A stretch of DNA of 64,000 nucleotides, from NCBI GenBank assembly GCA_022495995.1, contig JAFEMH010001249.1:310001-374000 (forward strand), in the 5' to 3' direction. The notes under the pieces are model-generated. The model saw only the letters and a program-made list of their open reading frames with translations, made no database searches and was not told where the DNA came from. The translations under genes were made by a program, and so were the position numbers. The stretch comes from Adenophora triphylla var. japonica (Eukaryota; Streptophyta; Magnoliopsida; Asterales; Campanulaceae). Shown here piece by piece: positions 10,763 to 22,261 of this stretch (positions are counted from its first letter, which is position 1; each line of letters begins with the position of its first letter).

Positions 10763-12556
10763 TGTAAGTACCTAAATATGGCTCATGCCTTCCAGTTAAA
10801 GTTTCCTGGCAGTTCCCCAAACTTTCATAAAGTTTAGGGACAATTCGAGAACTTTTCCAAACTTTCCAAGGGAGGAAGGACCTGCTAGGAATTAGAATTC
10901 CAAATAGGACCTCGCTGGAAAGAAACTTCCAAGCTGCCACCTTGCATGAATCTAGAAACATGCTGACACAACGGTGGATAACGCCGGGCGGCTTCATTTG
11001 CCAAGAGATCTCGCCGGGCGGCTTCATTAGAAGCACACCAGATGCCTATAAATAGAGGCCTCCTCTATTCATTTTAACTCACAATTTTGAGCACTTTATT
11101 ATGCCAAAATAGAAACTCAAATTTCCAGTCACTAAAATTACACAAAACCCTCCTCTCTCATACACTAATCCTACCTTAATCTATACCTAAATAGATATTG
11201 CCTAGGAAAATCCCCTTAGGAGATAGAGAAAACCAATATTGGTAGTCTCTCCTTCCTTTACCCTTGATTTACTCCTATATTATATTGTTCTATTATTACT
11301 TGTCATTTATCTTCATTTACTATTATAAAGCTTTAATCTTTGCAATGTAATCATCATATTTCCCACTCCCCTTACACAAAGGATTCATTGGAGATCCTCT
11401 CCCTAGGATGAATAAGGTTCCACAAGTGGCTTGTTCTATGAAAGATCTACCATATGATGATGTGATTTCCCTTTACTTTTATGTATAAAAATGCAATCTT
11501 TATTCATATTATGTCATACCCTTCCCTTGATCTAGCTTTCCAAGAATTGTCCACCTTATGAGGTATTAAGGACATAGGAAAAGCCATAAAGATCATCCCG
11601 TTTACATTATGTCTTTAGTTTAATGATACTCATTTGTATTATTCATATAAAAATGCAATCTTTACTTTAAAGTCATTTCCCCCATGTCCCTAAAGATGGA
11701 TCTTTCTCTCCGAGGATTGTCTAAAAGCCTTCTAAGGCACAAAAATACATAGGATGAGTATCAAGATTCAATCTTTACATCCCATTCCCCTAGTCCCGTG
11801 GTTCTTGGTGCATTCCATGGTAAGGATCGGTGTAAAGACTCCATCTTTACATCGTTTCCATCATAAAAATGCCACAATCCTTATCCCTTTAGAAACCGAT
11901 GAATCTTAGTCCCGAAATCTCCGAAAATCACTTGAGACGAAAATAAAAATGTCCCTACGAATCATTATCGTCTCAAGATGTAGGATCGATGGGCAAAGAT
12001 TCATTTTTTCTAAAGAGTCTCATTCTTGGACTTAAAGACGAGCCCCTTTTGATCACATGTGACTAAATCCCCAAGGAATGTTAGTTTAAGACATACCAAG
12101 GCTCCTACGCCTATGATGGTTGATTAATCTAACGGGAGGGTAGATAAGTCTCGTAATGATGATCACAAGTCCAAAGTGAGCACGGGATCAAAATCCTGAA
12201 AACATCAAATCCAATGTATCCCGAGCTAAAACCTTCTTAAATGGTTTTTATGTCCGGAAGATAAACTTGGCACATCTCTTTCTCTTTTCAAATCACACAT
12301 GCACACAAGCACACAAACAAGCACAAACTTCGAATCTAGGAAGACTTGCTTTTTGCAAGGCTCCTTGGGTGAACGCCAAACGTTCTTCCCAAGGAGTAAC
12401 TTAACCTACGGACCCTTATCCTATTTTTCAAAACTGTTTTGAGGAAATCAAAATGGCGTGGCGACTCCGTTTTTCATAAAATCGGTGTCTTCAAACTGAG
12501 GTGAACGGCGACCCTTTTTCTGTAAAAAAGAAAACGGTTCCGGGGCCACATTCACA
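10763..12556 (+). repeat. 3' LTR of Tat-A
   Basis: The LTR runs from TGTAAGTACC to CCACATTCACA (1794 bp). It contains two copies of the palindrome-like GCCGGGCGGC at 10983-10992 and 11013-11022, then TATAAATA at 11047-11054. The end carries ATGGCGTGGCGACTCCG, shared with the LTRs of Tat-B and Tat-D. The five bases after it are AGAAG (12557-12561); no partner duplication can be checked because the 5' end is lost. Confidence 0.88.
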
Positions 12557-14290
12557 AGAAGTGACTTGGTAAAGCCTCAGTCTCATGATTGTACATCTGA
12601 CATGAGCAAAACTTCAACCTGATTGCAAAGTGGTCTTGAAATGAATATGATAAAAACTCAATCCATCTCGTAGCAAAGTAGAGGAACCAACGTGGACCCG
12701 AAAAGACCTGAGAAGCCCACTCTAAAGAAATGACTTGACGAAAGTACCACCTTAAAGAGTCCAATGCAGCTCTAATGCAAATTGAATTGTCATTTAGCAA
12801 AAGAGGCAACCCATCCTCTTATATTTTCTTTATTATTTTCTTTAGTCAATTAGTCAACCGGAAGAAAATGGAAAAGAAAGAAAATTTAAAAATGTATACA
12901 TGCAGGGGCATATTTTCAAAAAGTGGGGACGAATCCCCGATTTGTATTATAGACTAATAATACTTAACAAACATACTAGTGCGTGGCGTTGTTTTACCAT
13001 AATTTAACTCAGGCTCCAATAATGAAGCGTTTAACAGGAAGGTTAATGGTTTCCAGCCTATATACTAAGTATACTAAGAATTATGTAGAAGACTCAAGAA
13101 CATCTTTAAGAAGATGGCCTCATTCGATGAAGGCACAAAAGAACTCGCTTTGGGTTCGACTCTTTTGAGAGAGCATAAGTGTAGAAAGGTTTGTAAAAGT
13201 GTATGGAAGCCCCTGCTGCCAGAAAATCAGTGTTTAGCTCTATTTTTTTATAATGTAGAAAAAGAAGACTTGTCAAGACATCTGAAAATATGTTTTATTA
13301 AAAAATGATCACAAGATTGCTTAAAATCCTTTATTAATGTTCGGGTTATTCAACCCCTAATCTTGATATGAACAAACATTTTGATTAATCATGAGGAGAA
13401 AGTCGACCAATATCAAGAATCAAAGTTGGCGAATTGTGAAGAAAGTTTGTGTATAGGAGAGGCCATTGATGAGACCGAACTTATGGGATTTGTATGTGTT
13501 TATGACCGGACCATTTCTGGTTGCCTACGTTCCCCTCATTGTAAGGAGCTCAGGTCACCGTAGTTCAGGCTTGAACTGTGTTCAGCTTTAGGAAAGGTTA
13601 TGAATATTTATGGTCCCTTTGGTGAAAAGGCTCGGATAGGAAGGTTGGATGATGAGGCACGGGCCTTGAGATGATTCCTTGACAAGTCATTTTTTACGGC
13701 TACTTCCATGATTCCATTACTTCTTGAACGTCGTCTTTCTTGATGCACATGAGGGCGAAGGCAAGCCCTTACGTTGTTGTCGTCAGGAGGTTGATCTTTT
13801 AATGCTAAATGACATTTGGCTATTCCTTGATGTTGCCGCCGTCGTTGACTTGGTCAAGGTGATGGTGGGGACATAATTTGGAAAGTGTATGGCTTGACGG
13901 AGGCCTTTCTGAGGTAAGGAAAGTGTATAGGGAGAGCATTAATTGACTTTCTCACATCGATTAATCAGAACGTTAATTATTTCGAGAGATTATTGGTTGA
14001 GCAATGCAAGTGATCATTTAGGATACAACCATTTCATTAGATGTAATGTAGGTGTGCAAATAATGTTTCAAGTCTAGCAAGAAAAGAAAAAGACTCTTTT
14101 ACAGAAAATTTAAGATTAACTACAATGTCCGAGGAGGACTTGATTGAACGAAGAAAGTACTAGAAGCTACGAAGGTTGACTAAAAGACTATTTTAAAATT
14201 TTAATTTAATTTAAGGATGGGTAGCCCCTAGTCTAGCTACTTTTTGTTGTTGGACCATGCCTCTACCCTTCAGGATTGAAGAAAATTCCT
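12557..14290 (-). other. Post-gag non-coding region of Tat-B
   Basis: No coding frame is supported. Its minus strand is the counterpart of 7500-8760 in Tat-A, giving an inverted repeat of about 1.25 kb per arm with roughly 4 kb between the arms. It contains a CTACG hairpin at 13519-13567. Confidence 0.7.
13519..13567 (-). other. CTACG hairpin, class I copy in Tat-B
   Basis: On the minus strand GAACTACGG opens and AACGTAGGCAACC closes. The outer CTACG/CGTAG stem is perfect. The inner stem is CTCCTT with GAGGGG (with wobble pairs) around a short loop. Confidence 0.75.
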
Positions 14291-14527
14291 CATAAAGCTA
14301 TGACAGATTATGCTCGCCTTGGGTGACTTCAGGAATTCCTTGCTTACCGTCCCTGACGGCCGCCTTATCTGTCATCAGATTATCATCGTCCCATTTCCCC
14401 TTGGCATCAGTTGTGAACTTATCGGAGGTCGGGAGTTCAAAGCATTTCACCAAATATGGCTTTGCCATGGTCACATGTTTGTTGCAGTCAAACCATCCAT
14501 TCTCAACATTTGTTGCGACTAAATCAT

Positions 14528-15038
14528 CTAGCTTGCAATGTCAAAGTCTATTGAATTCACAGAGCTTGAATCATAGAACTCAATCATGTTTACACTCATG
14601 TTGTTTGGGAAATGATCATTGACAGTGTTGAGATCATTGAGGCACTCGAGTTTGCCCTCCTTAATTAACCCCCAAATTGCCTTTCTCAAAGCTATACGGT
14701 TGTCGGTTGTATGACCGTGATACTGGTGGAAAGCACAGTGCTTAGTGGTGTCCAAAGGGATGTTCGGGTCCTTGGGCTGATAGTTTTTCATGGGTTCGAG
14801 GAGACCCTGCTTTACTAAGCCATTTAAAACTTTGCTTAAGGGCACGCCCAAATCCTCAGGATGTGGTTTCTCCCTTAGGGAGAAATAAACTCTTAGTGCT
14901 CTTTGATTCGAGCCTTGGTCATCGACTTGGTCACCATTCTGAACAGAGTTTGCCGATTTTGGTTCATTGGGGAACTCAAGCTTGCCCGCTTCGATTAACC
15001 CTTGAACCGCTCTCTTCAAGGCTGTACAGTTGTCGGTC
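14528..15038 (-). pseudogene. Tat-B gag, C-terminal part with second zinc knuckle
   Basis: The minus strand encodes the end of the first knuckle (NCTALKRAVQGLIEAGKLE) and then a second complete module: LGVPLSKVLNGLVKQGLLEP, KHCAFHQYHGHTTDNR and RKAIWGLIKEGKLEC. In the second knuckle the last cysteine is arginine. The gag tail NNMSVNMIEF matches the tail of Tat-A gag. The piece is separated from the rest of gag by the solo LTR, which landed inside the codons of the first knuckle. Confidence 0.8.
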
Positions 15039-15043
15039 GTGTG

Positions 15044-16404
15044 TGTTGGGTTTTACAGGTCCATGCGCAGCGGAATTAAGCATTAAAACCATAAAACTCA
15101 AGAAGCCCTAGGATCCGTTCTATACAATTAATTTAAATTCCTATGAGATAGAATTAAACCAACCTTGAAACGCTTTCCGGTCTTGAGCTATCGAACGATT
15201 TTGATTATGTGATATCGAATCACAAACTTCGTTCTTCAACTTGATTGAACTCTAGGCCTTGATCGATGAACGAGCGAAGACCCTCTTTCGGTATCCACAC
15301 CTTTGAATGAATTCAAGAACAACTTCTTGATGATTGCTAGATCTAAAACCTTGAAGAATATTGAGAGTATTTGATTGAGAATTTTGCTTGAAAATTTCGG
15401 CTAGCTTTTTAGGTCTGACAGAACCCTTGTATTTATACTACAATAGTAGGAATACCTCTCCTAATCGTATTAGGAGAGACAGGCTGTCAAACCGCGTACG
15501 GGCCTAATATGTCGCACGGTATATTAAGCCATTGGCTTAATATGTCGCGTGACATATATAGCCAGATACTGAAACTCTCAATCATTCTTCCTCCGATTTA
15601 ACCAATTCATTCTAGTTGTGTGTGACCCAATAGGATTACATTATGTTGGCAATGAGTTCGATCATATCGAACCTCATAAGACATAAGCGGACTCTAGCAA
15701 GCCATTATGTCTACCCAAATGATGTAACGTAAGAGTTCACGTTTCCAATGGTGTACTTCCATTTCTCCCTTTGTCTCACGATGTTTTATTGAACACAAGT
15801 CATGGTCATTGTCAACTTGTCTTTGTTCAATGCTTTCTCGATTATTTGAGTATAATGATAATTCCAATCATATTGGGGTACGGCCATACACTTTCATCAT
15901 TATCACTCATCGAGGGGCCCAAGCAAAACATCTCTCTTTCGAGGGACAAATTCCATCTTGACTTATCATCCTTCCCATCATGAATCCGATCATGCCAAAG
16001 ATAGCCTTTATGGATATCGTGTTAAGATATCGTTTGACTAAAATCAAACATGATTTTTCATCATATGTAAGGTCATGATAATCTCAGGTCTAGGGACTAA
16101 ATGAAGTAACCTTATGAGATTTACTTATGACACTTGACCATGTCATAAATCTCATGCGGGTCATGTCCAGTCACTTGTTCTCTAACAAGTACTCATAATT
16201 TCAATGTGCATCTCTATGCATATAATCATCACATGATTATCCATTGACAATTATACTAATTATTCTCTTAATAATTAGGGACTCAGATTATTATAAACAA
16301 ATATACAAAAACATATAATAATCAAATGATAAACATCTCATATAATAATAAATAATGTCAACACATAAGTCTATGAATCATAGGCCTAGGGCATAACACC
16401 AACA
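15044..16404 (-). mobile_element. Solo LTR of the copia family, target site GTGTG
   Basis: The block begins TGTTGGGTTTTAC and ends CATAACACCAACA, and is flanked by GTGTG at 15039-15043 and 16405-16409. Read on the minus strand it matches the copia 5' LTR at 16574-17927 end to end (1361 against 1354 bp). No internal sequence remains, so unequal recombination between two LTRs of a former full copy is the likely origin. It splits the zinc-knuckle codons of Tat-B gag. Confidence 0.95.
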
Positions 16405-16409
16405 GTGTG

Positions 16410-16573
16410 GCCATAATGACTATGGAAAGTGCAATGCTTACTCATGTCGAGGGGTTCATTTAAGCTCCTTGGATGGTAGTCCCTGAGAGGCTCCAGAAGG
16501 CCTAGCTTTACTAAAGCCTTGAAAATTAAGCCCACGGGCATCCCAAAATCATCAAAATGTTCTCGATGCCTTA
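16410..16573 (-). pseudogene. Tat-B gag, middle part with first zinc knuckle
   Basis: The minus strand reads GMPVGLIFKALVKLGLLEP and then DMSKHCTFHSHYGH, the first half of a C-x2-H-x4-H-x4-C knuckle whose last cysteine lies beyond the solo LTR. It joins the N-terminal gag part across the copia insertion (target CCTTA) without a frame change. The module repeats the one at 14528-15038, so this gag has two knuckle modules in tandem. Confidence 0.75.
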
Positions 16574-17927
16574 TGTTAGTGTTATGCCCTAGGCCTATAG
16601 TTGATAGACTTATGTGTTGACATTATTTATTATTATATGAGAAGTTTATCATTTGATTATTATATGTTTTGCATATTTATCTGTAATAATCTCCGTCCCT
16701 AATTATTAAGAGAATAATTAGTATAAATGTTAATGGATAATCATATGATGATTATATGCATAGAGATGCACATTAAATTTATGGGTACTTGTTAGAGAAC
16801 AAGTGACTGGACTTGACCCGTATGAGATTTATGTCATGGTCAAATGTCATAATTAAATCTCATAAGGTTACTTCATTTAGTCCTTAGACCTGAGATTATC
16901 ATGACCTTACATATGATGAAAGTCATGTTTGATTTTAGTCAAACGATATCTTAACACGATATTTATAAAGGCTAATTTTGGCATGATCGGATTCATGATG
17001 GGAAGGATGATAAGTCAGATGGAATTTGTCCCTCGAAAGAGAGATGTTTTGCTTGGGCCCCTCGGTGAGTGATAATGATGAAAGTGTATGGCCATACCCC
17101 AATGTGATTGGAATTATCATTATACTCGGAATCGAGAAAGCATTGAACAAATACAAGTTGACGAGGACCATGACTTGTGTTCAATATAACATCGTGAGAC
17201 AAAGGGAGAAATGGAAGTGTACCATTGGAAACGTGAACTCTTACGTTATATTATTTGGGTAGACATAATGGCTTGCTAGAGTCTGCTCATGTCTTATGAG
17301 AGACGATATGATCAAACTCATTGCCAACATAATGTAATCCTATTGGGTCACACACAACTAGAATGAATTAAGTAAACCAGAGGAAGAATGATTGAGAGAA
17401 ACCTGATGTGACTTAATGTATCGCACGACAGAACTAGTCCATGGGACTCGTCTGGTCGTGCGACACTCTAAGACCACAGAGGTATTTTTGGACTGGTTTC
17501 CTAATTTGATTAGGAAACAAATATTGATGCTAAAGTAGTATAAATATAACAGTCTGTCATCCCTAAAAAGCTAGCCGAAATTCTGAAAAGAAATTCACAA
17601 CATATACTCTCAATATTCTTCATAGGTTTAAGAGATCTAGCAATCTTCAAGAAGCTTTTCTTGGTTCATTCAAAGGTGTGGATACCGAAAGAGGTCTTCG
17701 CTCGTTGATCGATCAAGGCCTATAGTTCAGGCAATCTGAAGAACGAAGTTTGTGATTCGAAATCACATAATCAAATCGTTCGATAGCTCAAGAATGGAAA
17801 GCGTTCAAGGTTGGTTATTTCTATCTCATAGGTTTCAAGTTAATTGTATAGAACGGATCCTAGGCTCTTGGGTTTTGTGTTAATTAGATGCTTAATTTCG
17901 CTGCGCATGGACCCATAAAACCCAACA
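16574..17927 (+). repeat. Copia 5' LTR
   Basis: 1354 bp with TG...CA ends. It holds the palindrome-like words TCGCACGA (17421-17428) and GTCGTGCGAC (17455-17464) about 75-118 bp upstream of the TATA box TATAAATA (17539-17546). The inverted word TCTAGCAATC and the AGCTTTTC block near 17636-17665 lie in the transcribed part. Confidence 0.95.
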
Positions 17928-17928
17928 G

Positions 17929-17940
17929 TGGTATCAAAGC
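17929..17940 (+). other. Copia primer-binding site (initiator tRNA-Met type)
   Basis: TGGTATCAAAGC starts two bases after the LTR end. TGGTATCAGAGC is the usual plant copia site complementary to the 3' end of initiator tRNA-Met; here one position differs. Confidence 0.85.
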
Positions 17941-19295
17941 CCCGTTCGTATGATTAAGTTTGAATTAACATGCTAGAAAAGTAATTTAATTGTTTATATG
18001 TCCTTTTGCATGTTATGTATGCGATAGATTGATTGTTTTTGAAACAATATGCCTTAATTGTGTTCTATTGATATTGAATTAAATATTTTAAAAGTCGTTT
18101 ACATTATTTAATTGCTCCGTGATTTAGAATTAATTGAATCTGCAAATCTGCAAATTTGATCTGTTGTGTCACGCGACACTGCTTGACTATGTCACGCGAC
18201 ATAGGATGCTTGTGTCACGCGAAAAAGCATACCTTTGTCACGCGACAGAACTAGCCCAATCTGGGCAGAATCAGTTTGTTGAACAATCCTGCTAATCTGT
18301 GAATGTGTTTACAATCTGATATATTTATGTATTAATCTGGATGCTATAAATTTATGGAAATCAATTTTATAGGGCTATGCTAGATTAATTCATTGATTAT
18401 GCATGCTTAGTTAATTAAAATATAATTTTATTAATTGTTGCGATGCATGAATTATGTGTTCTTATGTATTAAGAATTTTAGATGTTTAGTTGAAACATTG
18501 TATTATGATTTCCTAAATGTTTAGATTGAAACATTAAGATTTTGGTTTATGATTGTTTATAGAAACAAGTCATATTAACGCAAAGTCTAAAAGGAAATTG
18601 ATTGTTTATAAAAGGTATAGATTATGTTGCAAAATCGGCTGATTTACGATTGTGCATGTCTAGGAAAGTTCTGTCGAAGGAGAGATATGGTACTTAAGTA
18701 GTCCTCGTGGCTCACCTATCTTCCTGGGAACTTACCTGGTGCACAGTTATGACTATCTTTGCTGATATGCTTATAATCTACTTTAAAGAACCTTCATTTA
18801 ACTTTTAAGTTCTTTATGTCAATTCATGGTTAAAACACTTGAGACCATTCGGATAGTTTTGGGTGGGCTTGCCATAGCAAGGTACTTTGATTCTATTCGA
18901 ATGCGAGCAAGATGAGGAAATGGTGGTTCCTATACGTTTAAAGTGAATGAACTTAATTGGGTTATCAAAATGGTTTTGGACCCAAGGCATAAGATGAGAT
19001 TGAAATATGCCTAGACATATGATGTCTTAAATAAATCTCATAAAAGATCTAAGAGTCATATATGTGATAATATTGATGTTTCTGCCTAATTAATTTAGTT
19101 TTGAGCAGTTTGCCATAGCAAACTTGAAATTAAATTAAAGTTGGATCTTAGCCCATTAAATGTATATTATGCTTATTTGCATTGGAAGGTGTATAATTTA
19201 GTGGGAGCATTTTATGTAAATGCATTATACTTCTCATATGATATGTTTACTTATTATATGTGTTCATATTTTATGTATATCTTTTTGTAGAATAA
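17941..19295 (+). other. Copia leader with four phased TGTCACGCGACA words
   Basis: The leader is non-coding. At 18167, 18190, 18213 and 18236 it carries TGTCACGCGACA (the third ends GAAA instead of GACA), spaced exactly 23 bp apart. The arms TGTC and GACA can pair. The spacer sequences between the words are unrelated. The rest of the leader is AT-rich without a visible feature. Confidence 0.85.
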
Positions 19296-20371
19296 ATGGC
19301 ATCAAACAATAATCATCTGTCACTGCGATCTCTCCTTGAGAAGGAGAAGTTGGAAGAGAATGGTACAAACTATATGGATTGGATCCGTAGCGTGAGAATT
19401 GTTCTCAGGCAAGAGGAAAAACTGTACGTTCTCGAGGAACCTATTCCACTTGAACCTGCTGCCAATGCTACTAGGGCAGTGAAGGATCAATATCTGAAGC
19501 ACAAGCGTGATTCTACATATGTTGGATGCCTCATGCTCTCCGCCATGTGCAAAAACCTTCAGAAGGATCTTGAGCACTTGGGGACGGTTGATCTAAACAA
19601 TCGGCTGATGGAAATGTTCCAAGTACAAGCTAGGCAAGAAAGGTATAACACAGTTAAGGTCTTGACCTCATGCAAGATGAGTGAAGGACAAGCTGTTGGT
19701 CCCCATGCTCTTAAGTTGAAGGGCCACATTGAGCATCTTGAAAGGCTTGGTTTTCCAATTAGCCAAGAGTTGGCTACCGACATAATATTGAATTCATTGC
19801 CCAAAAGTTTTAGTAATTTTATAATGCACTATAACATGGGAGGCATGAATAAAAACCTTTCCGAGTTAGTTCAAATGTTGAACACTGCGGAAACCAATAT
19901 TGTCGAGAAGAAAACCGATCAAGTGCTGACAGTTAACAAGGGGAAGGGTTTCAAGGGTAAAGGAAAGGCAAAGGTTGCTAATCCTAAGGCAAATGTTGCC
20001 AAACCCAAAGAGGCTGCCAAGCCTAAAGAGGCTAAGCCCAAGTCCCAAGAGGACGCAGTCTACTTCCAATGCAATGAGATTGGACATTGGAGGAGAAACT
20101 GCACAAAATACAAGGAAGCACTGATGAAGAGCAAAGGTGTTGCTTCGACTTCAGGTATCTTTGTTATAGATATATTCCTATCTACTTCTAGTTCTTGGGT
20201 ATTGGATACCGGATGTGGAACTTACATTTGTCTAAATGTGCAGGTTCTAAAGAACAGAAGGATGCTTGAAGAGGGTGAAGTGAACCTACGTGTGGGGAAT
20301 GGAGCAAGAGTTGCTGCATTAGCCGTAGAAACTTATGAAGTTACTTTACCTAGTGGACTAATACTTTTTTG
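19296..20371 (+). pseudogene. Copia gag and protease
   Basis: The start ATG follows the leader directly and opens a typical copia gag (LRSLLEKEKLEENGTNYMDW, then the CA-like region with LPKSFSNFIMHYNM). A lysine-rich linker leads to the zinc knuckle CNEIGHWRRNC; the expected first cysteine is tyrosine (VYFQC), so the knuckle lacks one ligand. Protease follows with the active-site triad in WVLDTGCGTYIC. The frame is lost in a run of six T at 20365-20370, where the rest of pol continues one frame over. Gag is intact in length. The lineage within copia is uncertain. Confidence 0.88.
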
Positions 20372-21381
20372 AACAATTGTTATTACGTTCCAGCTTTGAG
20401 TAGGAATATTATTTCGATTTCATGTTTGGATAATGAAGGTTTTAATTTTCTTATATGTGATAAGAAGTTTTCCATTTACAAGAGTGATATGCATTACTGT
20501 ACTGCTATTTCATTCAATGGCCTTTATATCCTTGATGTTGAAAATCGTGATAATGATGTCTATAACATTAACAAGAGATCTAAACCCAATGATGTAAACC
20601 ACACTTACTTATGGCATTGTCATCTTGGCCATATAAATGAGAAACGCATTTCTAAACTCCACAAAGATGGATTTTTAGACTCACATGATTATGAATCATA
20701 TGAGACATGCGAGTCTTGTTTACTTGGCAAGATGACCAAGGACCCATTTACCAAAACTGGTGAAAGGGCGGGCGACTTATTAGGACTCATACATACCGAT
20801 GTATGTGGGCCTATGAGTAGCAATGCTAGGGCAGGATTTTGGTACTTCATAACATTTACCGATGATTATAGTAGATTTGGATATGTTTATCTAATGAAAC
20901 ATAAAAGTGAAACGTTTGAGATATTTTGAATATTTCAAAATGAGGTGCAAAACCAACTTGGCAAAACTATTAAAGTACTTTGATCCGATCGAGGTGGTGA
21001 ATATTTGAGCCAAGAATTTGACAGTCATCTTAAGAGTTGTGGAATCGTTTCAGAACTCTCTCCACCCGGAACACCACACTGGAATGGTGTGTCTGAAAGG
21101 AGGAATAGAACTTTGTTGGACATGGTTCATTCTATGATGAGTCAAGTTGAGCTTCCTTTATCCTTTTGGGGACATGCACTAGAAACTGCTGCTTTCAGTA
21201 TAAACAGAGTCCCTACCAAATTGGTTCAAAAGACCCCATATGAGATGTGGCATGGAAGAAAACCTAGTTTGTCTTTCATGAAGATTTGGGGTTGCGATGC
21301 ATATGTCAAGAAGTTAACTTCTGACAAGCTAGCACCTAAGTTTGATAAATGTGTTTTCGTGGGTTATCCTAAGGAAACCAA
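20369..21381 (+). pseudogene. Copia integrase, truncated
   Basis: The frame continues from protease into integrase: zinc domain with HCHLGHINEKR and CESCLLGK, first catalytic aspartate in HTDVCGPMSS, second in SDRGGEYLSQ, glutamate in NGVSERRNRTLLD, then the region NRVPTKLVQKTPYEMWHGRK and CVFVGYPKETNG. Two TGA stops (20927-20929 and 20981-20983) interrupt it. At about 21381 the coding sequence ends abruptly in LTR sequence; the RT and RNase H that follow integrase in copia elements are deleted. Confidence 0.9.
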
Positions 21382-22256
21382 TGGCCATACCCCAATGTGA
21401 TAATGATGAAAGTGTATGGCCATACCCCAATGTGATTGGAATTATCATTATACTCGGAATTGAGAAAGCATTGAACAAAGACAAGTTGACGAGGACCATG
21501 ACTTGCGTTCAATATAACATCGTGAGACAAAGGGAGAAATGGAAGTGTACCATTGGAAACGTGAAATCTTACGTTATATTATTTGGGTAGACATAATGGC
21601 TTGCTAGAGTTCGCTTATGTCTTATGAGAGACGATATGATCGAACTCATTGCCAACATAATGTAATCCTATTGGGTCACACACAACTAGAATGAATTAAG
21701 TAATCCAGAGGAAGAATGATTGAGAGAAACCTGATGTGACTTAATGTATCGCGCGACAGAACTAGTCCATGGGACTCGTCTGGTCGTGCAACACTCTAAG
21801 ACCACAGAGGTATTTTCGGACTGGTTTCCTAATTTGATTAGGAAACAAATATTGATGCTAAAGTAGTATAAATATAACAGTCTGTCAGCCCTAAAAAGCT
21901 AGCCGAAATTATGAAAAGAAATTCACAACATATACTCTCAATATTCTTCATAGGTTTAAGAGATCTAGCAATCTTCAAGAAGCTTTTCTTGGTTCATTCA
22001 AAGGTGTGGATACCGAAAGAGGGTCTTCGCTCGTTGATCGATCAAGGCCTAGAGTTCAAGCAATCTGAAGAACGAAGTTTGTGATTCGAAATCACATAAT
22101 CAAATCATTCGATAGCTCAAGAACGGAAAGCGTTCAAGGTTGGTTATTTCTATCTCATAGGTTTCAAGTTAATTGTATAGAACGGATCCTAGGCTCTTGG
22201 GTTTTGTGTTAATTAGATGCTTAATTCTGCTGCGTATGGACCCATAAAACCCAACA
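21382..22256 (+). repeat. Remnant of the copia 3' LTR with a 35-bp junction duplication
   Basis: From 21397 the sequence follows the 5' LTR from 17069 to its end. Before that, the word TGGCCATACCCCAATGTG occurs at 21382 and again at 21417, so a 35-bp segment is duplicated right at the deletion border. TATAAATA is kept. About twenty substitutions and one indel separate it from the 5' LTR. Confidence 0.92.
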
Positions 22257-22261
22257 CCTTA

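Larger units (their letters stand above)
5640..12556 (+). mobile_element. Tat-A: 5'-truncated, gag-only Tat-lineage element
   Basis: The element lacks its 5' LTR, primer site and leader; its gag starts right after the Athila fragment. It has a long gag frame, about 3.5 kb of non-coding DNA with minisatellites, a polypurine tract and a full 3' LTR. No protease, RT or integrase is present. The stretch 9871-9925 matches the spacer between the antisense genes of Tat-D (about 55876-55930), so Tat-A looks like a deletion derivative of a Tat-D-like element that would need another element's enzymes to move. Confidence 0.75.
16574..22256 (+). mobile_element. Ty1/copia element, internally deleted, target site CCTTA
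   Basis: The element runs from TGTTAGTGTTATGCCC to AAAACCCAACA and is flanked by CCTTA at 16569-16573 and 22257-22261. It has a full 5' LTR, an iMet-type primer site, a 1.35-kb leader, gag, protease and integrase. RT, RNase H and the first third of the 3' LTR are gone. The two LTRs differ at about twenty positions over 860 bp by eye, which suggests a fairly young insertion. It cannot move by itself. Confidence 0.95.

Noticed and set aside
10472..11036. Minus-strand frames across the Tat-A hairpins and LTR start
   Set aside because: They cross the polypurine tract and LTR border and have no homology to the antisense genes of Tat-D or Tat-E.
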